From SZUA-430 sp031413635 (GTDB lineage: Bacteria > Pseudomonadota > Alphaproteobacteria > Micropepsales > Micropepsaceae): 64,000 nucleotides of DNA. Below the pieces are notes generated by a model. The model did no database searches. It saw only the letters and a program-made list of their open reading frames with translations, and was not told the DNA's origin. Each line of letters starts with the position of its first letter. The first letter of the stretch is position 1. Of this stretch, positions 59,474 to 64,000 are shown in pieces. Location: the NCBI GenBank assembly GCA_031413635.1, contig JANOFM010000168.1, positions 10,473-74,472 on the forward strand. Reading direction: 5' to 3'. The position numbers and the translations under genes were made by a program.

Positions 59474-60184
59474 AAATTTAGCGTGGATGTCCCACCAATG
59501 CTCGCGCAGGCCAATGCGCGGTGGGCGGATGTTCTGAAGGTAGTAGAGCGCGGCCTCATCCAAATCCAGCCACGGACCCGGCACTTCTTCGCCGAACGGA
59601 CCCGATGTGCAGGCACCAAATCGCCCCTCGGCATACTTGCCCTCAAGCGGCGGGTTGGGAAGCTTGATCCGCCATTTATCCACTTGGTCCATGAACTTAA
59701 ATTTCTTGCAACCGACTTTGTAGAGTTCGAAGAGCGATGAAAAGCCGTTGTCTTCGACAGACAAGTATTTCGGCTTCTCTGCGAGCGCTCCCACCGATCT
59801 TACTACAAAGTCGTCGAAACCCTCGATGTCGATTTTTACAAAATACGGCACGCCATGACGCGCAAACAATGCCAATGCGTTGACGCAGGGAACCGTGATG
59901 ATTTCATGGCGCGTGGCATCACGCGTGCCCAAACTTTTGTCGAATGACGACCATTCGTCGTTATCAAGATTGACGTAGAATGGCAGACTGCCCTCCGTCT
60001 GCGATATTCCGACATTCTCGACGATCAATCTTCCGGCGGCGATCTCCGCGGCGAAGGTCGTCCTAGACTGTTCAACAAGACTTGGATTGGCTTCGACCGC
60101 GACGACGCGGAATCCCTTGGCGAGATACCACTGCGTGTCGAGACCCTTGTGCATTCCGATGTCGAAAATCAGATCCGGCTTCAT
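59468..60184 (-). CDS. FkbM family methyltransferase
   Basis: A 238-residue SAM methyltransferase. Motif I lies in LIFDIGMHKGLDTQWYLAKG, the acidic residue in VVAVEANPSLV, and the FkbM signature is VPYFVKIDIEGFDDFVVRSV. O-methylation of a sugar is the usual role in glycan clusters. ATG 60184 is preferred over a GTG 6 bases upstream. Lies 32 bases downstream of the GT2 gene in the same direction. Confidence 0.92.
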   Translation of the reverse strand: MKPDLIFDIGMHKGLDTQWYLAKGFRVVAVEANPSLVEQSRTTFAAEIAAGRLIVENVGISQTEGSLPFYVNLDNDEWSSFDKSLGTRDATRHEIITVPCVNALALFARHGVPYFVKIDIEGFDDFVVRSVGALAEKPKYLSVEDNGFSSLFELYKVGCKKFKFMDQVDKWRIKLPNPPLEGKYAEGRFGACTSGPFGEEVPGPWLDLDEAALYYLQNIRPPRIGLREHWWDIHAKFS

Positions 60185-60216
60185 GGGCACACCGTAACAT
60201 CATCACCGTTCGCGGC

Positions 60217-62781
60217 CTAGCGCAGCGGTCGATGTCTTCCTTCGCTGCGGCCATAGCGGAGGTAGTGTTCGTACCCTGACGATAGCGCGCCTTCTTTCAC
60301 GCGCTGGTCGACATCGGGGTTCTGGCGAAGGTAGGCGGCCTCGTCGAAGTCGGGTGGCGTCGGAATGTCTCTCATAGCGCCCTCCTGCCGCTCAACCGCC
60401 TCCTTCAACAAACGTGCAGACGCGCGCTCGAGATTGGCGGGCAACACCGGGGTACGCGCTCTTATCGATCGCGGCGGCCGGACGAGCGACATTACCCTTG
60501 CCGCAGCGGACCCCGCCGTGCCCGACGCCAGTGCCGCAATCTCTTCGAGCTTCGCGGTATCATTTTCGGCCAGTGCTTTCAGCACGGCTTGGAGCGCGAA
60601 CCAATACGTGTCAGCCCAAGCCCTCGACGGGCCGAGCGACCGCATCTGCGCCGCAACCTCCGAGGTGTCCTGTGCGATTTGGGCGACACGTTGGTTGCTG
60701 GCGCGCACGGTTGTTCTTTGATCGGCGAGATAGATTCCCATGCCGGCCAATGTGGCCGCCGCCGCATGGCCGCGCTTGACCATGCTGCGCACGAAATTGT
60801 TGCGCACGACGGCGGAATATTCGAGGTGCTTGCCGCGTCCAGCGATGACGGAGTTACCGAACGTGGTGACGTCGCCGCGGTCCCGGTGATGGTAGTTTGC
60901 GAGCGGTTCGTTGATGACGGCGATGTCGGCCTCAACCAGGAAACGCAGATTGAAGTCCCAATCGCCGAGAACCGGGTATTGCTCATTGAAACCGTCGAGC
61001 CTTTCCCACAACTCACGGCGAAACAGAAATGCGATCGGCGGGAAGAAATTTTCGATCGCCATTTCCATCAGATGGATGTTTTCGATCCAATCGTTGTAGG
61101 GCGTGCGCGTGCGAACGACCACACCCTCCGGCGTGACCTCCTCCGAGCAATATGTGGAGTGGGTGATGACGCCACCGTAGTGTGCACCTCGCGGCCCGTC
61201 CAGGAACGCGACAGTCTTTTCCAAAAACTCCGGCTGCCATGTATCGTCGTCGTCGTGGATAACGATGTAGTCGGATTCGGAGTTTCGGATAGCAAGGTTC
61301 GATGCCGCCTCCATGCCACGATTGACGACGGCATCGACCAGACGAATTCGCGCGTGATCCGTGTTGGCACCCAGGATCGCGGCCTTGACGGTGTCGTTGT
61401 CTCCACCATCATTGACGACGACATGGATGAAGTCCCGGAACGACTGGCGCGACACGCTATCCAAAGCGCGCTTGAGAAACATCGGCCGGTCCATTGTGCG
61501 CGTGATCACGGCGACGCGCGGCCTTAATGAGCGCACCGCGATTGGTGGTGGTTTCCGCAACACACTTCCCGACGCGCCCGCCAATTTCTTTTGCATCGGC
61601 GTGGCAATCTCGCCGGGATATTCGACGGCGACCTGACCGCAGGGCCAGAGCGCGTCGCGGATTCGCAATGCCGGCGTATCACCTTCGAAACGCAGGTCTT
61701 TGGGCAACAACAGCGGCACTTTCAGATCTCGCCCGAAGTCGGCGGAGCGTTCCACGTCAGCGAACAAAGCGAGGTCGGCGGGTGCCGGATGAACCGTCAT
61801 GCGGGCGATGCGAGCCCAAGCGTCGGCGGCACGCCGGCGCAGAAGCGAAGGCTTATTTCCATCTTGCAGCACTTCAAGATGCGACAAGACGCCGGCAAAA
61901 ATCGGGTCGGTTTCTTTGGTCGGCGCGTCGGCAAGGACGGAGTCGGCGTCAGGCGCGACGACGATTCCCGGCCCGGGCTCTGCCAGCCATTCGATGCTTC
62001 GACCGGCGGGCTCGAACAGGTTTTCGATCAGGTGACGATTGAGTACGACGCACGTTTCGGGACGTGCGGGATCATATCGATCGCTTTCGAACATGATCCC
62101 GATCATCTTGTGCCAATTCGTCCGATCGGACGATTGAGAGCCGGTGCGCCCGAAATACGCACCCCACCAATCGATTTCCGGAAACGCACGCGTCAACAGG
62201 GTCTGAGCGCGGCCTTGCCATCCCGTGTCGATCATCAACGCGCAACGCGCGTCGCCCATGACATTTTTCACGTAGGCTTCAAACAGTTTGCTTTGCTGCT
62301 CGAAGAAGTTTCGCAAAATCTGCGCGAACTGATTCTGGCTTTCGAGAAAAACTCTAAGTTCTTGTCCGGTGGCGAGAAGTTCACGATCCGTCGGCCTTAG
62401 TTTCGCGCCGCGCGGCGAAAATCGAAACATTGCGAGCACGAAATCAAACAACGGCGCATGCTCGAATTCCTTCGAGAGTATCTCAATGGCGCCGTCCCGG
62501 TCGCGGTTCCAAACACCTTTTGCAACCATCAAACGCGAGATCCAAAAGAACTCACCCGATACCAACGGCGGCAGGTCGGAGGCTCTTAGAAAAATGTCCA
62601 GCGCACGCCGGATGCGAATCCCTGCGCGCGAGACGAACAGGGTTTTGGCGCCATGCTCTTGCTCAAAGGCGAGAATATGGGTGTGAAGCCGTGCCAAATA
62701 ATCGGCAACAACGGGGCCAAGCTCGGTCCGGCCGAATTGGAATTTCCGGCCTTGCGAGCTATCGGGTGAAAGGTCCTGCAC
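60217..62781 (-). CDS. Multidomain family-2 glycosyltransferase
   Basis: An 854-residue protein. Residues 1-400 contain TLFVSRAGIRIRRALDIFLR and a long helical region like that found C-terminal to HAD domains in large polysaccharide enzymes. A GT-A glycosyltransferase spans about 420-640 (RVAVITRTMDRPMFLKRALD, then the metal motif YIVIHDDDDTWQPEFLEKTV). The last 50 residues carry FDEAAYLRQNPDVDQRVKEG and YEHYLRYGRSEGRHRP, a repeat common at glycosyltransferase ends. GTG start, 4 bases after the HAD stop. Confidence 0.88.
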   Translation of the reverse strand: MQDLSPDSSQGRKFQFGRTELGPVVADYLARLHTHILAFEQEHGAKTLFVSRAGIRIRRALDIFLRASDLPPLVSGEFFWISRLMVAKGVWNRDRDGAIEILSKEFEHAPLFDFVLAMFRFSPRGAKLRPTDRELLATGQELRVFLESQNQFAQILRNFFEQQSKLFEAYVKNVMGDARCALMIDTGWQGRAQTLLTRAFPEIDWWGAYFGRTGSQSSDRTNWHKMIGIMFESDRYDPARPETCVVLNRHLIENLFEPAGRSIEWLAEPGPGIVVAPDADSVLADAPTKETDPIFAGVLSHLEVLQDGNKPSLLRRRAADAWARIARMTVHPAPADLALFADVERSADFGRDLKVPLLLPKDLRFEGDTPALRIRDALWPCGQVAVEYPGEIATPMQKKLAGASGSVLRKPPPIAVRSLRPRVAVITRTMDRPMFLKRALDSVSRQSFRDFIHVVVNDGGDNDTVKAAILGANTDHARIRLVDAVVNRGMEAASNLAIRNSESDYIVIHDDDDTWQPEFLEKTVAFLDGPRGAHYGGVITHSTYCSEEVTPEGVVVRTRTPYNDWIENIHLMEMAIENFFPPIAFLFRRELWERLDGFNEQYPVLGDWDFNLRFLVEADIAVINEPLANYHHRDRGDVTTFGNSVIAGRGKHLEYSAVVRNNFVRSMVKRGHAAAATLAGMGIYLADQRTTVRASNQRVAQIAQDTSEVAAQMRSLGPSRAWADTYWFALQAVLKALAENDTAKLEEIAALASGTAGSAAARVMSLVRPPRSIRARTPVLPANLERASARLLKEAVERQEGAMRDIPTPPDFDEAAYLRQNPDVDQRVKEGALSSGYEHYLRYGRSEGRHRPLR

Positions 62782-62785
62782 GCGC

Positions 62786-63745
62786 CTAGACCTTCGCCCA
62801 GGGTGTTACATCGAGGCCCACGGCCTTCATCTGCTCAAAAAAGTGCTCCAGATCAAGCGAGCGACGAGCTGCTTCGCTGACAGACACCGGAAAATGCAAA
62901 GCACCCCATCCCGCTTTTCTTGCTTGGTAGACATCGCCTTCGAAGGCGTCGCCGATATGAAAAAACTCCTCGGGCGAAGCTTGGTATTTTTGCTCGACGA
63001 GCTTGAAAATTCTGCCTGAGCGTTTGCTGAGGATGTGATCGGCGCTCGAAAACACGTCGTCAATGGCGTCGGCCGACGCAGGATCAATACGGCGAACGAT
63101 CGCCGTGATTTCGTCTTTCCCCAAATACATGTCACTCAGCAGGATCACGCGGCCTCCCCTTGCTCGAAATTCCTGGACGACATCGGCGAGCGCGAGGTTT
63201 AGGGTTAGGTTGGATGCCTCGTAGTCGAGTTCGGCTTCCAGCATCGCTGCATCCGCCCCGCGAAAAAGATTAAGCGAGCTTGCCGCCACTTGCAGAATGT
63301 CGCGAATATGGCCTTCGCGGCATCCCTCAAGCGGTCGCCGGCTTCGATAACACAGCGCCGTCGCCTCGGTGCGTGCGATCAGGAAATCGAGTTCGTCCGG
63401 CAGCGATTTGGCCGATTGCTCGCGGGCGCTGGAAACTCGTTGGCGCGCGAGCTGCGCGATTTCCCGAAACCGCCGCGCTTCGGACTTGTCGTTGCGAAGT
63501 AGAAACGTGTCGAAAACGTCCAGAGATAACATCCCAGGCTCCACCCGTGCGATTGCTTCGCCAACAAGTTTGACGATCGTCGCGCGATTGTCGCCGTTCA
63601 CGAAGTTGCAACGCGCGTCGCAGGCCAACAAGGCGCGCGCGACGGGAGCGAATTCGTGAATGACCGGCGGCGGGAATTCATCGGCCCCGCCGGGGGTGTC
63701 TGATACTTGGATCATTTTGGTTGCGACGGATCGGCCCCAGTGCAT
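62786..63745 (-). CDS. HAD superfamily hydrolase
   Basis: A 319-residue HAD-IA-like protein. Motif I PGMLSLDVFDTFLLRN (DxxxT/S type: DVFDT), motif II VILLSDMYLGKDEI, Lys in GRIFKLVEQKYQ and motif III FFHIGDAFEGDVYQARKAGW are all intact. About 60 residues precede motif I. In other bacteria this domain is often fused to the helical segment at the start of the next gene's product, so the two proteins probably act as a unit in glycan synthesis. Confidence 0.88.
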   Translation of the reverse strand: MHWGRSVATKMIQVSDTPGGADEFPPPVIHEFAPVARALLACDARCNFVNGDNRATIVKLVGEAIARVEPGMLSLDVFDTFLLRNDKSEARRFREIAQLARQRVSSAREQSAKSLPDELDFLIARTEATALCYRSRRPLEGCREGHIRDILQVAASSLNLFRGADAAMLEAELDYEASNLTLNLALADVVQEFRARGGRVILLSDMYLGKDEITAIVRRIDPASADAIDDVFSSADHILSKRSGRIFKLVEQKYQASPEEFFHIGDAFEGDVYQARKAGWGALHFPVSVSEAARRSLDLEHFFEQMKAVGLDVTPWAKV

Positions 63746-63882
63746 GTCTCAGCCTGTGACCTTAGCAACGCGCCCATGCGAATGTCGATTGAAGCGGTTT
63801 AATCGAGCGAAGGGACTTGCATTGATCTATAACGTTGCGCGTGCGCCGCTTTTTGGGTCACCTTAATCATAGGCACCATTTG

Positions 63883-63999
63883 TCAGCTGCGGTCAGCACC
63901 CGCACCATGTTGCACTTGCCACCCCTCCCGCCCCATCTCCCAGTACAGCGATCGCCGCACCGACCCGTCCGCGCGTACCGCGTCGCGTTCGCCCAGCCG
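63883..63999 (-). CDS. 3' end of a gene running off the window
   Basis: An open minus-strand frame enters from beyond the window edge and ends at TGA 63883-63885. Its 38 visible residues read RLGERDAVRADGSVRRSLYW then EMGREGWQVQHGAGADRS, a composition like real protein. The other frames here are less convincing. Product not identifiable. Confidence 0.5.
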   Translation of the reverse strand, partial: RLGERDAVRADGSVRRSLYWEMGREGWQVQHGAGADRS

Positions 64000-64000
64000 C

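Noticed and set aside
1..64000. tRNA, rRNA, CRISPR, insertion sequences or prophage
   Set aside because: Read through for their motifs and repeats; none could be supported.

Overview
The window is a GC-rich chromosomal segment packed with short-spaced, often overlapping operons that freely use GTG and TTG starts. An alphaproteobacterium fits best: GANTC sites cluster in one long intergenic region, the five-step Hut pathway (HutF plus HutG) is present, and a DOMON-like gene is found. This placement is an inference; no rRNA, tRNA or ribosomal marker lies in the window. I saw no insertion sequence, CRISPR array or prophage.

Region by region. 1-8.7 kb: DOMON-like protein, quinone-type reductase, hormone-sensitive-lipase-like hydrolase, feruloyl-CoA-synthase-like ligase, a MocR regulator divergent from an exported hydrolase, a LysE exporter and a methyltransferase remnant. 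8.7-10 kb: a 612-base gene-free stretch leads into a protein made of DnaA domain I joined to DnaA domain IV with no AAA+ ATPase. 10-16 kb: methyltransferase, glutathione transferase, acyl-CoA ligase, and an operon of carboxymuconolactone-decarboxylase-like, SDR and M20 proteins. 15.8-21.8 kb: HigBA toxin-antitoxin, an MBL hydrolase and a four-gene MacAB-like export operon. 21.8-31.3 kb: acetyltransferases, two glutathione transferases, a carboxylesterase, a Popeye-like cyclic-nucleotide protein, a zinc alcohol dehydrogenase divergent from a luciferase-like monooxygenase, and a long-chain acyl-CoA synthetase. 31.4-35.9 kb: TusA-like protein, two tandem 31- and 34-residue hydrophobic proteins, and a TetR-controlled Ybh-like ABC efflux operon with a lipoprotein adaptor. 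36-40.7 kb: two paralogous CHAP lipoproteins, then a hybrid histidine kinase with its receiver protein. 40.8-46 kb: two MFS transporters, a large lipoprotein and a DUF3137 protein. 46-54.5 kb: the complete hut pathway (hutI, hutF, hutG, hutH, hutU) with a REP-like hairpin element between hutU and hutH. 55-64 kb: an unusual cytosolic-domain/outer-membrane-barrel fusion behind a structured leader, then surface-glycan genes (glycosyltransferases, sulfotransferase, FkbM methyltransferase, HAD protein).

The best candidates for something undescribed are the AAA+-less DnaA-like protein with its long leader, the pair of tiny membrane proteins sharing an intergenic region with the TetR efflux operon, and the barrel fusion with an internal signal peptide and a foldable 5' leader.
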